A stretch of 64,000 nucleotides of DNA from CAWUKT01 sp963923035 (lineage in GTDB: Bacteria > Bacteroidota > Bacteroidia > J057 > JADKCL01): contig CAWUKT010000013.1 of NCBI GenBank assembly GCA_963923035.1, positions 1 through 64,000 of the forward strand, given 5' to 3'. This document shows, piece by piece, positions 43,944 to 52,682 of the stretch. The first letter of the stretch is position 1. Each line of letters begins with the position of its first letter. The position numbers were made by a program, and so were the translations under genes. Below the pieces are notes generated by a model. It ran no database searches and was not told the origin of the DNA. It saw only the letters and a list, made by a program, of their open reading frames with translations.

Positions 43944-45467
43944 TTATTGGGTCACGATCTTCTTTGTGAAGGCCCGCTCACCTTGGGTGATCTGCAAGTA
44001 GTAGATGCCCTTGGCGAATTGGCTGATGTCAAATTCGCGGTCATAACGGCCGGAGAAGTTGCCGAGGTCTTCCTGGTAGACTTCCGTACCGTTGGAGTCG
44101 AGAACGCGGAGAGAAGTCCGTCCCTGGCTGCCCAGCTCGAAGGAGAAGTTGAACATGCCATTGCTCGGATTCGGGCCGACTTTGAAATAATCCAGTGCGA
44201 GGTTGCTCTGGCCGGAGAATTCTTCCCCACTGCGGGCGCTCAGGGCCTCAGCCTCGGTATTGGTGACCTCTTCCATGCGGACAACCATGCGGAAGGAGCG
44301 GGTATCGACGACCTCTTCGCTGACCTCACCGCGGCGGACATTTCCGGTGGCGCGGATGCCATTCATCATTTCATTCAGTTCTTCCAGTTGGATTTCAACA
44401 TCCCCCGGAGTATCGCTGTTGAAGTTGAATTCGTAGCGTTGCTCGGAGTGACCGGACTTCCAGCCGCTCAGCGTGGCCGTCCCGGTTTGGTTGGCGCCGT
44501 CCCGGAGGAAATCCACCGTGATCTGATCGCCCACCTTGGTTTGGGCGAGGACGTCGCGGATGTGGACGCCATTGCCGAGCTCCTGCCCATTGATGCGGAG
44601 GACGCGATCGCCTTCCTGAAGACCAAGCTCGGAAGCAGCGGTGCCGTCGATGACGCCGGACACATAGACACCCGGGCCATTGCCAGTATTCTCTTTTTCT
44701 TCGCCGTTGATGACGACGACCTTATTGCCGGTGCGGATGCCCAGCATCGGGCGGCTCATATCTTCTCTCACTTCCACCCGGGAGTGGCCCCGAGGATTCA
44801 TGTGCTGCCAATGCCCGCCGATGTACTCGAAATTGTTGACGTTTTCGGTGTTTTCACCGAGCGTGACCCGCTTCTTGATGGTCACGTCATCGCGAAGGAA
44901 CTCCACCATGACCCGGTCGCCGGGCTTGCGGGCGGCAACGGCCTCCTGAAGAGCAGCCAAACCTTGGATCTCTTTGCCATCGAATTCGATGATGACATCG
45001 TCCTGCTGCATGCCCGCTTTCTGGGCGGCAGTATTGGGCATCACCTTGGTGACGCGGCCACCTTGCGTGGCGGGATCGACTTCATAGTAGACACCGAGGA
45101 GGGGACGCTTGGCCGGTGCGGGAGGCGGAGGGGGAACCATGGCCTCAAAGTCACGGTCCAGGCTGATGCGGATGTCTTTGGCGACCTGTTCTTTCTTTTT
45201 GCGGCGGATCATAATCTCGACCTCTTCGCCGGGCTCCAACGATTTCAACTCGTCGGCGATGCCGTATTGTTCCAGAATTTGTTCCAGATCAGTCGCTTCC
45301 TCGGCGGTGCGCGTCTCTGATCGTCGTTGAACATTTCCATTTTCGTCCACCGTTACCTGGATGGACACGTTGCCGGAAGAGGTGCCTTGCTGAGCCAGGG
45401 CCGGGAAAGCCCCCAACAGCATGACCCACAGCAGCATACTCAATTTTCGGGTAGATGTTTTCATCAT
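43944..45467 (-). CDS. Secreted PDZ-domain protein with T9SS sorting domain
   Basis: A 507-residue exported protein: signal peptide to PALAQ (about 26), an acidic/charged segment, two PDZ domains (LLGVYYEVDPATQGGRVTKV to about 205, and GPGVYVSGVIDGTAASELG to about 340), then a linker and a type A T9SS domain (VGPNPSNGMFNFSFEL...GIYYLQITQGERAFTKKIVTQ). No protease domain is present, so it may hold or present peptides or C-termini of other surface proteins. The start may be either of two adjacent Met codons. Monocistronic. Confidence 0.9.
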   Translation of the reverse strand: MMKTSTRKLSMLLWVMLLGAFPALAQQGTSSGNVSIQVTVDENGNVQRRSETRTAEEATDLEQILEQYGIADELKSLEPGEEVEIMIRRKKKEQVAKDIRISLDRDFEAMVPPPPPAPAKRPLLGVYYEVDPATQGGRVTKVMPNTAAQKAGMQQDDVIIEFDGKEIQGLAALQEAVAARKPGDRVMVEFLRDDVTIKKRVTLGENTENVNNFEYIGGHWQHMNPRGHSRVEVREDMSRPMLGIRTGNKVVVINGEEKENTGNGPGVYVSGVIDGTAASELGLQEGDRVLRINGQELGNGVHIRDVLAQTKVGDQITVDFLRDGANQTGTATLSGWKSGHSEQRYEFNFNSDTPGDVEIQLEELNEMMNGIRATGNVRRGEVSEEVVDTRSFRMVVRMEEVTNTEAEALSARSGEEFSGQSNLALDYFKVGPNPSNGMFNFSFELGSQGRTSLRVLDSNGTEVYQEDLGNFSGRYDREFDISQFAKGIYYLQITQGERAFTKKIVTQ

Positions 45468-45693
45468 GACAATTCCTTCGTTTGGTATTAAGAACTGAAA
45501 AAAGGAGATCTGGTTGCCCTTTTCAATATACGAAGAACGACGTAGATGGAGAATTATTATTTCAAAAGGGCAGGAGAAGGGAAAAAAATCGATTTAATTT
45601 TTTTCGGGCGCGTCCGTTCGTTCAGCATTGCCCCACCTCCAATTTGGGTGGTTAAACATTTGGGAAAGGATTCCTGTTGTTCATGACAAGCCC

Positions 45694-46275
45694 ATGTCCC
45701 ATCATCCCACCTCCCATATCATCCGACAGCTGCGGCAGCAGAAAGGCCTGACGCAGAAGCAACTCGCCGAGCAGGCGGGAATTTCCACGCGGACCCTTCA
45801 GCGCATTGAAGCCGATGTCCGGAACCTGAGGGGATTCCCATTGCGGGCCTTGGCGGAGGTCTTCGAATTGGCACCGGAAAACTTGGTGGTGAGGGTGCGG
45901 GGTGGAGGTGAAGGGGAAAATGGAGCTTTGGAAATTGCCCGGCGGGAATGGGAGCAGGAAGAAGAGGAGGATGTCAAACGGAGATTGGGCCAAATCAACC
46001 TCGCGGCCCTGGCAATGTTCATCCTTCCCTTCGGAAATGTCCTGGCGCCCATGGTCCTATGGCTGCGAATGTCCAAAAAACATCCTGCTTTCGAACGCGG
46101 CCGCCGCATCGTCAATTTTCAGATCCTGTGGACCCTGACCGTCTGCATGTTCCTCATCAGCAGTCCTTTTCTCATCAAATCCTTCAACACGACCTTCCCT
46201 TTAATCGGCGTTTTCCTGGGATTGATGGCCGTTGGGAACCTCGTGACCATCGCCCATACGGCCCGCGCCATTTGA
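45694..46275 (+). CDS. XRE-family regulator with C-terminal membrane segment
   Basis: A 193-residue protein. Residues about 5-65 are an HTH_3/XRE DNA-binding domain (IIRQLRQQKGLTQKQLAEQAGISTRTLQRIE). An acidic linker (EWEQEEEEDVKRR) leads to a DUF4870-like C-terminal part with three hydrophobic helices (about 100-190). The start is chosen at MSHHPTSHIIRQL. A DNA-binding domain tethered to the membrane suggests a sensor for envelope state; targets unknown. It is 150-200 bp from the divergent gene at 46425 but not evidently in one unit with the conflict-like operon. Confidence 0.85.
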   Translation: MSHHPTSHIIRQLRQQKGLTQKQLAEQAGISTRTLQRIEADVRNLRGFPLRALAEVFELAPENLVVRVRGGGEGENGALEIARREWEQEEEEDVKRRLGQINLAALAMFILPFGNVLAPMVLWLRMSKKHPAFERGRRIVNFQILWTLTVCMFLISSPFLIKSFNTTFPLIGVFLGLMAVGNLVTIAHTARAI

Positions 46276-46424
46276 AGAGGCCAGACGGATTTCCTCAAAT
46301 TTATCCTTTGGTTCTTCTGAATTTTCCCGCCCCGAAACAATCCCACGGAGCACAGGCGAAAAGAAGTCGAGCTGGTGGATGGGGAGAATGAATAGAGGGA
46401 AAAAGGGCCAAGGAAAAAATCACC

Positions 46425-46973
46425 CTAATTTTTCTTCCGCGACCGACGACCCGTGCGCTCCAAATAGAAGCGGACCCGGTGCTCCCACATGCGTCGCCAG
46501 GTCTGGGTCCGTTGTTCCAAATCCTCCTTGGTGGCGTCGTTCATGACCGCTGCACCCCGCTGTAAGACCGTTTCTCCCAGCGCATCCATCATTTCCTGGG
46601 ACTCAAATGCCAGCCGGGCAAGGCTGCCCGCATCCACAATCTGAACGACATGGCGCTCAGTGGCATCCAGTTCCACCATCCAGCCGCCCAGTTCATCGCC
46701 CATCAAATCACGAAACTCTGCGATCATGCCCGTTTCCGTCACCGGCCCCACCTGTTCCACACTCGCATACACCCCAAATTGCAGGATATTTTGCATCAAA
46801 TCCGTGGCCACAGTGATCCGATCGATGTACAATACCGGATGTTGACCGGCTCCAATGCGGTCCACCAATTCTTTCGCGGCCGTAAAATCTACCCCAAGAC
46901 TTTCGGACAGGGAATGCACCAGGGGTGTCATGAAATCCCGCGACCACAAGGCATGGAGGACGATTCTGAACAT
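46425..46973 (-). CDS. Hypothetical protein divergent from the conflict-type operon
   Basis: A 182-residue soluble protein, alpha/beta by pattern, ending in a basic tail (RTGRRSRKKN). I recognise no family. It is transcribed away from the 47102-58113 operon, and the two share a 128-bp promoter region. By position it could be a regulator or protective factor of that operon, but there is no HTH, and a chance neighbour is equally possible. Confidence 0.65.
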   Translation of the reverse strand: MFRIVLHALWSRDFMTPLVHSLSESLGVDFTAAKELVDRIGAGQHPVLYIDRITVATDLMQNILQFGVYASVEQVGPVTETGMIAEFRDLMGDELGGWMVELDATERHVVQIVDAGSLARLAFESQEMMDALGETVLQRGAAVMNDATKEDLEQRTQTWRRMWEHRVRFYLERTGRRSRKKN

Positions 46974-47049
46974 AGAGGCAATTTATCACTCCCCGCTCTA
47001 AAAGCATAACCCAACGCGTAGCTTCCGTGCTGATTTAGGTGGGATTTCA

Positions 47050-47081
47050 TTGCATAAACAGGGAATTTTTGGGTAATTTTC
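47050..47081 (+). promoter_or_regulatory. Candidate promoter of the conflict-type operon
   Basis: TTG (47050-47052), 21 bases, then TAATTTTC (47074-47081), seven of eight positions matching TAnnTTTG. The start of transcription would be near 47088, 14 bases before the first start codon. It is the best match in the 128-bp divergent intergenic region. Confidence 0.4.
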
Positions 47082-47101
47082 TCCCTCAAAACCCAAACAT
47101 T

Positions 47102-47875
47102 ATGGCCTCATACAAGAAATACAACCGCGCACTGCACCAAAAATTTGGCTACCGCGCGACCTGGTCCCCCGGAACGCCCCTCAAAATTGGCGATGTCGGG
47201 GAGATCGACAACGATGGCGTCTTTCGTCCCGTCGGGACGCTGGATGGAATGGGCATTACCGGGGCCGATGTCCGGGCTGGTTCCCAATTGGAGAACATGG
47301 AATTCACATCCAACAAAGGGGTCAGTATCGCCACCAAGGCCAAGGGACAAGCTCCTGCCGTGGGCACCCACCTGACCGAGGCCGAAGCTGGTTTCTCCAT
47401 CAACTTTTCCTCCGATTCAGCCATTGTTTTCCGCGCTTCCCAACCCTCCGAAGACATCATCGTCAATACCGGAAACATTGGGCAGCAGATTTTGGAGAAG
47501 TTCAATGCGGGCAGTTGGGACAAAAACTACATGGTGATCACGAGCCTGGTCCACGCCGAGGCCGCCACCATCATCATTTCCGGTGACAAAGGCGGACAGA
47601 TCGACATTTCTGCCTCCGGCAAGGCCCAGGTGGCCGATTCCGACCTCGCCAACGCGGATGTCTCCCTCGATGTGAAATTCTCCAACAAGGTTTCCGAAAA
47701 GATCGTCGGCGCCAAAGGCCTGACGCCCCTCTACCGGGTCCACGGCATCAAAAAGCGCTTCCTGCTCAACGGCAAGTTCGTGGCCCGCAGCGTCAACGAC
47801 CTGTCCGATGCCGACAAGGCCAACTTGCAGGAAAAACACGTATTTGAACACTACGAATTCGTAGCGGAAGACTGA
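47102..47875 (+). CDS. Gasdermin-like candidate pore-forming protein
   Basis: A 257-residue, Cys-free, beta-rich protein (start at MASYKKYNRAL). I infer a gasdermin-like role from three things. First, the layout: LHQKFGYRATWSPGTPLKIGDV (11-32) followed by FRPVGTLDG resembles the first strand and proline segment of bacterial gasdermins, and KNYMVITSLVHAEA (141-154) and PLYRVHGIK (209-217) resemble the later LYVVTEVL and LAFRV motifs. Second, residues 231-257 form a short acidic tail that could be an autoinhibitory peptide. Third, its stop overlaps the start of a caspase-like gene by one base, as in bacterial gasdermin operons. Against it: no N-terminal Cys for palmitoylation, and similarity is weak. 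An unrelated beta-protein remains possible. Confidence 0.45.
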   Translation: MASYKKYNRALHQKFGYRATWSPGTPLKIGDVGEIDNDGVFRPVGTLDGMGITGADVRAGSQLENMEFTSNKGVSIATKAKGQAPAVGTHLTEAEAGFSINFSSDSAIVFRASQPSEDIIVNTGNIGQQILEKFNAGSWDKNYMVITSLVHAEAATIIISGDKGGQIDISASGKAQVADSDLANADVSLDVKFSNKVSEKIVGAKGLTPLYRVHGIKKRFLLNGKFVARSVNDLSDADKANLQEKHVFEHYEFVAED

Positions 47876-50076
47876 TGCTGTACGCCCTCCTCGTAGGCGT
47901 GCAGGAATTTCAGCATCCGGGAATCCCGTCCCTCATGGGACCTGTATCGGATGTATATGCCGTTGAAGACCTGCTTCGGAAAGCCTTCCCGGAGCAGGTC
48001 TCTTCGTCTTCGATCCGCCGCCTTCTCAACCAGAATGTGACCCGCTCCAAGTTTTGGGCGGCGTTTGATCACCTGCGCCAGGCGGGGCCCGAAGACCAAA
48101 TCCTGTTTTATTTCAGTGGCCACGGATCCCGTGCCCCCACCGCACCCGAGTTGGAGCGCTTCACCGACGGCGGCCTGGACGAAACCCTGATCCTCCACGA
48201 CAGCCGGGCCTACGCCCACGAAATCCACGACAAGGAATTGGCGGCGGTTTTCGCTGAATTGGCCGCGCAATGTCCCCACCTGACGGTGTGGATGGATTGC
48301 TGCCATTCGGGGAGCATGTTCCGCAGTTCCCTGCGGTTCCGGAGCCTGAGGAACCACGACGAGCCGATTGCCCTCGCGGATCTCTACGGAAACTGGGATG
48401 CCACCCATCCGACGGTGCCAGCGGCTCCGGTCACGGTATTGAGCGCCTGCAACAAGTGGGAGCAGGCGGCTGAGGACCCCATTCAACACCGGGGCGCATT
48501 TACCCTGGCCCTCGAACAAGCCCTCAGCGAAGCTCCGGCCATCAGCTATACCGAATTGCACCGCCGCTCCCGCATTTCCATCCTGAACTACAATCCCGCC
48601 CAAACCCCCCAACTGGAATGCCAGGAGGGCTGCAACCCCCACCGGCAGCTATTCGGAACGGCTACCTTGGGTCAGGCGGCCACTTTCGAAGTGGGGTACG
48701 AAGCTGAATCGGCCCACCAGAAAGCGGGTTGGTATTTGCAAACGGGCATTTTGCAGGGCCTTCCACCAGATCCGAAGGCCATTGGGAGGGTAGAATTGTG
48801 GCGGGGAAATGAGCGGGTGGGAGAAACTCAGTTGGAAGGAGTGGGGATTGAGAAAAGCCGGTTGGAATGGACGGGAGATACTGATGAAGGCAAGATGCTA
48901 CGCGCCTCTTTGCCTGATTATCGGCCCTTACCCGCCTTGGTGCGGGTGGTGGGGCCTGAAGCAGAGGCAACGAATGCGGTGGAAGAATGGCAGGAAAAAG
49001 GTAATCCCTTTGTGGAATTGTACCTGGACGCGGCGCCCGCCGCGATAGAGCTGCATTTCCGGGACGGAAATGGGCGCTTGTACGACGCCCTTCGGCGTCG
49101 GTTCCTGTTCTCCGAATCCATTCCCTGGCCCGATCAACTCACCATTTGGCACCGCTACCAAGTCCTCCTCCACGCCCCCACTTCCATCTTGACAGATTCC
49201 CGCGGCCAATTGAAGGTCCGGTGGCTCACCGGTCCCTTTCCCACTTTCGACCAGCCCAACGCCCGGTCGATGGTACTCCCTTTTGCCCCCGACCAAACCC
49301 ATTTTCCCGTTCGCTTGGACCTCAGCAGCGAATCCGACGGCCGTTGGTACTGGTACCTGCTGTACCTGGACCACAACCCGGGTGTCCACCTGCTGGCCGG
49401 TGATTCTTGGGAGGGCAGCCCCGATTGGTTCAACCTCTTTGAGGGTCAATTGACCCTGGATGCGGTCGCTCCCGGCGGCCAGGAGTCCCTCCGCCTATTG
49501 GTTTCGCACCAACCGGTGGACATTTTCAATGTGCTGGACCCCGCCCAGCCGGTACGGGATTTCCGTTCTGGCCCCTCGGAAGTCCTGCCGCTGCCCGCCT
49601 GGACCTTCCCGGATTTTCAGGTGTTCACGACCCGTCGACATCCGCTGGCGGGAACCTCCGTGGACCTGGCGGAAGGTTTGAAGTTGGAGAGTGGGCAGGC
49701 CCTGGGAGGCACCTACGCCTGGCGCACGAGTTTGCCGTACACCGCTTCGGTGGACCAGGCCGAGACTCCCGCCCGGATATTGCGGGAGCAGGGCATCGAA
49801 CCCTTGGCCTTTTTGACCGGGGAGCATTGGCATTTTCAGGTATTGGAGTTGGCGGGGACAGGGGAATGGAAAGGCATACAGTTGAATTTTGGGGATGAGG
49901 AAGGAGAATTGGCGGCCTTGATTTGGGAGGGGGAGGAAATCAGGTTGGAAAAAGAAATGGTGTCAGGGGAAGGAAATGCAATTCTGAAATTGGGAGACCT
50001 TAGCCCAGCTCTCGGGCGTGATTCTGTTACCATCTCTTTTTTCAAATTACAAGGGAATCCCTTAGATTTCGTTTGA
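47875..50076 (+). CDS. Caspase-like (C14/metacaspase) protease with large C-terminal region
   Basis: A 733-residue protein. Residues 1-265 are a caspase-fold peptidase: LLVGVQEF at the first strand, catalytic His83 in YFSGHGS, DETLILHD (102-109), and catalytic Cys143 in DCCHSG (141-146). Residues about 270-733 are beta-rich, with no motif I recognise, perhaps repeated Ig-like or propeller modules that sense, bind or restrain. It starts inside the stop of the gasdermin-like gene (TGATG), so its translation is coupled. Likely substrate by context is the upstream protein's tail; metacaspases cut after Arg or Lys, several of which lie at 216-229. Confidence 0.85.
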   Translation: MLYALLVGVQEFQHPGIPSLMGPVSDVYAVEDLLRKAFPEQVSSSSIRRLLNQNVTRSKFWAAFDHLRQAGPEDQILFYFSGHGSRAPTAPELERFTDGGLDETLILHDSRAYAHEIHDKELAAVFAELAAQCPHLTVWMDCCHSGSMFRSSLRFRSLRNHDEPIALADLYGNWDATHPTVPAAPVTVLSACNKWEQAAEDPIQHRGAFTLALEQALSEAPAISYTELHRRSRISILNYNPAQTPQLECQEGCNPHRQLFGTATLGQAATFEVGYEAESAHQKAGWYLQTGILQGLPPDPKAIGRVELWRGNERVGETQLEGVGIEKSRLEWTGDTDEGKMLRASLPDYRPLPALVRVVGPEAEATNAVEEWQEKGNPFVELYLDAAPAAIELHFRDGNGRLYDALRRRFLFSESIPWPDQLTIWHRYQVLLHAPTSILTDSRGQLKVRWLTGPFPTFDQPNARSMVLPFAPDQTHFPVRLDLSSESDGRWYWYLLYLDHNPGVHLLAGDSWEGSPDWFNLFEGQLTLDAVAPGGQESLRLLVSHQPVDIFNVLDPAQPVRDFRSGPSEVLPLPAWTFPDFQVFTTRRHPLAGTSVDLAEGLKLESGQALGGTYAWRTSLPYTASVDQAETPARILREQGIEPLAFLTGEHWHFQVLELAGTGEWKGIQLNFGDEEGELAALIWEGEEIRLEKEMVSGEGNAILKLGDLSPALGRDSVTISFFKLQGNPLDFV

Positions 50077-50128
50077 AACCAAAAGGAAAGCCCCACAGCA
50101 TCGGCCCTCTCTGTAAAAACACCGCTGA

Positions 50129-51688
50129 ATGAGCGCTAAACCCGTATTCTTATTGGCCTCCGCCAACCCCTCCGAAGATCAGGCCGATCTCCGGAAGGAC
50201 TTGGATGATGAGCTGAATGGAATTCGGGACCTGCTTTTCCAAAACTTCCGCAGTGATTTGCAGGTCGAATTTTGGCCCCAGATCTCCACCGAACAATTCA
50301 TCTACCTCGCCGAGTCCGACATTTCCCAACGAATTGTGGGATTCCACTACGCGGGCCACGGAGAATTGGAAGCCCTTCTGTTTCAGGACCGGACAGGCCA
50401 TGCGGACCGCGCCCATACCGCCGGGTTGGAGAGCTATCTAGAGCGTTGGCCCCTGCTTCGGTTGGCCTTTTTGAATTGCTGTTTGTCCGGAGAACTCGCC
50501 TCCAGGTTGCAGGCGTCGGATCGGCTGGTCATCGGATCGCCCTATGTCCTCGATTCCCAGGCGGCCCGGGAAATGGCGCTGGGATTCTACGGAAACCTTG
50601 TCCGGAGCAACAAGCGGATTCAGGAGGCGGTAGACGGAGGAATTCGGCGGGTAAAATTAAAAGTAGGGGAACCCGATACGGATGGCGTGGACCGGGGATT
50701 GATCAAGAATTCGGATTTCAGCGCGGTCCAGACCGTTCCCCAATGGGACAAGGTCTGGAAGCTCTATCCGGAAGATGCGGACCTGTTGGAGAAGAAGTTT
50801 TCGGAAGAATTGCGGTGGTTGCGGATCGAATTGAGGCGTCCGGCCAGCCAACGCCGGCCGGAACAGCTCATCCTGGAAACAGGCTTGTCCATTGATTTCC
50901 AATCCCAGGAAACCGCCATCGACAACATGGCCCGCGCGCCCATCGAACGACCGGCTGAAGGCTACCTGATGCACGGTTCGACGAACTTTGGGGTGCCCTG
51001 GCTCCGGTACCGCATTTTACGCCACCGCCTTCCCCAACGGAAGACCATCAACATTGACTTCGAACGGATCACTTCGGAGGGCAAGTCGGATGAAATCTGG
51101 GCCAAGCTGGGCAAAGAACTCGATGCGAGCCACCCGATTACCCGGGAAGGCACTATCCTCGCCGCCGCCCAGGCCCTTGCCTACAACCTTGAGGACATCG
51201 TGGTCTTGGTGGACAATGCGCTGGTGGCCGGTCCTGATCACCTTGCCACCATTCTCGAAGATTTTTGGGAGCCGCTGGCGGAAGGTGTCGATGCCTATTG
51301 GCAGAAAAAAGAAGATGGAAAGCCCATGCGCCGGCTCTGGGGGCTGTTTTTTGCGGAATATCCCGACGCAGCTGACCGTGACTTGCAGTTGGAACCCACC
51401 CTGAGATTGGCGGCCGGAAGCTCGCCTTATTTTGCTATTTTAGAGGGAACCCGCTCCTTTACCCAGGACGAAATCAAGGCTTTCCTCGCCCTGAATGGCA
51501 ACCAAATCTTCCTGCCGAAGCACCGTCCCGACTTGAACAATCCTGGCGAACGGGACCCGTATTTCAACCGGTCCAACGAAATCTATTGGGGAGCCAACCA
51601 GGGAGTTCCCGAATTGGTGCTGGACAAAATTTGCCAGTTCAGCGGAACCTTATTTAAGAACATACGACCAGATATTCTGGGAATCTGA
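50129..51688 (+). CDS. CHAT protease fused to a degenerate STAND-like domain
   Basis: A 519-residue protein. Residues 1-170 are a CHAT (caspase HetF-associated) peptidase domain with His77 in HYAGHG and Cys118 in LNCCLSG. After a helical linker (about 205-245), residues about 270-515 resemble an inactive STAND NTPase: where a P-loop should be, GYLMHGSTNFGVPWLRYRI (278-296) has no GKT, while the WLxxRI helix and later DIVVLVDNA keep the STAND fold pattern. This matches the iSTAND modules described in vWA-MoxR ternary conflict systems. It begins 52 bp behind the caspase gene in the same operon. It may pass a signal from the ATPase components to proteolysis. Confidence 0.75.
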   Translation: MSAKPVFLLASANPSEDQADLRKDLDDELNGIRDLLFQNFRSDLQVEFWPQISTEQFIYLAESDISQRIVGFHYAGHGELEALLFQDRTGHADRAHTAGLESYLERWPLLRLAFLNCCLSGELASRLQASDRLVIGSPYVLDSQAAREMALGFYGNLVRSNKRIQEAVDGGIRRVKLKVGEPDTDGVDRGLIKNSDFSAVQTVPQWDKVWKLYPEDADLLEKKFSEELRWLRIELRRPASQRRPEQLILETGLSIDFQSQETAIDNMARAPIERPAEGYLMHGSTNFGVPWLRYRILRHRLPQRKTINIDFERITSEGKSDEIWAKLGKELDASHPITREGTILAAAQALAYNLEDIVVLVDNALVAGPDHLATILEDFWEPLAEGVDAYWQKKEDGKPMRRLWGLFFAEYPDAADRDLQLEPTLRLAAGSSPYFAILEGTRSFTQDEIKAFLALNGNQIFLPKHRPDLNNPGERDPYFNRSNEIYWGANQGVPELVLDKICQFSGTLFKNIRPDILGI

Positions 51689-51727
51689 TATATCCAATGC
51701 ATCTCCGAACACGTAAACATAGACGCC

Positions 51728-52681
51728 ATGAATGCAGATGACCTAAAAAAAATTAGTGCGGCACAAGATTGGACCGACATCAAAGGGGACAGCTATTTCC
51801 CCAGCGAGTCGCTGGTGCAAGCCGCCCGCGTGGCGGCGCGGTTGAACCGGCCGCTGCTGCTGATGGGAGAGCCAGGCTGCGGGAAAACCATGTTTGCGAG
51901 TGCGATTGCCCGTTTGCTCGGTTGGAAGTTTCGGGAATGGAACGTGAAATCGACCCAAACCGCCCAGGAAGCCTTGTACACCTATGATATGGTGGGGCGC
52001 CTGCGCGATAGCCAGCTCCTGGCCAACAACGCCATCGCGGATGAAGCCGAGCGCGCCGAGCTGGCTCGGCGCACCATCGGGGACTACGTCCAGATGGGGG
52101 AGCTGGGCGATGCGCTGACCTCCGACCACAATACCGTCCTCCTGATCGATGAGATCGACAAGGCGGACCGCGACTTCCCCAACGACCTCTTGTTGGAACT
52201 GGATCGGCAGCATTTCTACGTGGAGGAGCTCAAAACCTGGCGTGGACACCCCGAGAAGGACGATCCGGACAAGAGCTATGACATCGTCTCGGAGACGGAT
52301 CTCATGGTCATCATCACGAGTAACAACGAGCGGGAATTGCCCGAGCCCTTCTTGCGCCGCTGCGTCTTTTTCTACATCGAATTCCCCGACGACGACATCC
52401 TCCAACGCATCCTCAACAGCCACCTCAACCGTCCTCATTCGGATGAACTCCTGGAACGGATCATCCAGCGTTTCCAGCGCCTGCGCAATGAGATGGTGAC
52501 CGATCTCCGCAACGGAGAGCAGGTCAAGCCGCCCTCCACGAGTGAACTGATCGATTGGGTGAAGATTTTGCGGGATGAAAACGAAAGCGAATTGCTGGAA
52601 TCCCTCGACGACCGAATCCCTTATTCGGAGGTGCTGGTGAAGCGTTGGGAAGACCACCTGAAATACATCAAAAACGCCTGA
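51728..52681 (+). CDS. MoxR-family AAA+ ATPase
   Basis: A 317-residue AAA+ ATPase. Walker A GEPGCGKT (47-54), Walker B LLIDEIDKAD (138-147), sensor 1 ITSNNERELPEPFLRR with an arginine finger, and the helix-2-type insertion typical of MoxR are intact, so it should hydrolyse ATP. The next gene, 1 bp downstream, is a vWA protein, the usual partner with which MoxR ATPases remodel targets. Within this operon it is the likely energy-dependent switch. Length is normal. Confidence 0.93.
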   Translation: MNADDLKKISAAQDWTDIKGDSYFPSESLVQAARVAARLNRPLLLMGEPGCGKTMFASAIARLLGWKFREWNVKSTQTAQEALYTYDMVGRLRDSQLLANNAIADEAERAELARRTIGDYVQMGELGDALTSDHNTVLLIDEIDKADRDFPNDLLLELDRQHFYVEELKTWRGHPEKDDPDKSYDIVSETDLMVIITSNNERELPEPFLRRCVFFYIEFPDDDILQRILNSHLNRPHSDELLERIIQRFQRLRNEMVTDLRNGEQVKPPSTSELIDWVKILRDENESELLESLDDRIPYSEVLVKRWEDHLKYIKNA

Positions 52682-52682
52682 T

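Noticed and set aside
43947..45320. 457-codon plus-strand open frame opposite the PDZ/T9SS gene
   Set aside because: The minus strand has two PDZ domains and a sorting domain; the antisense frame has no domain pattern.
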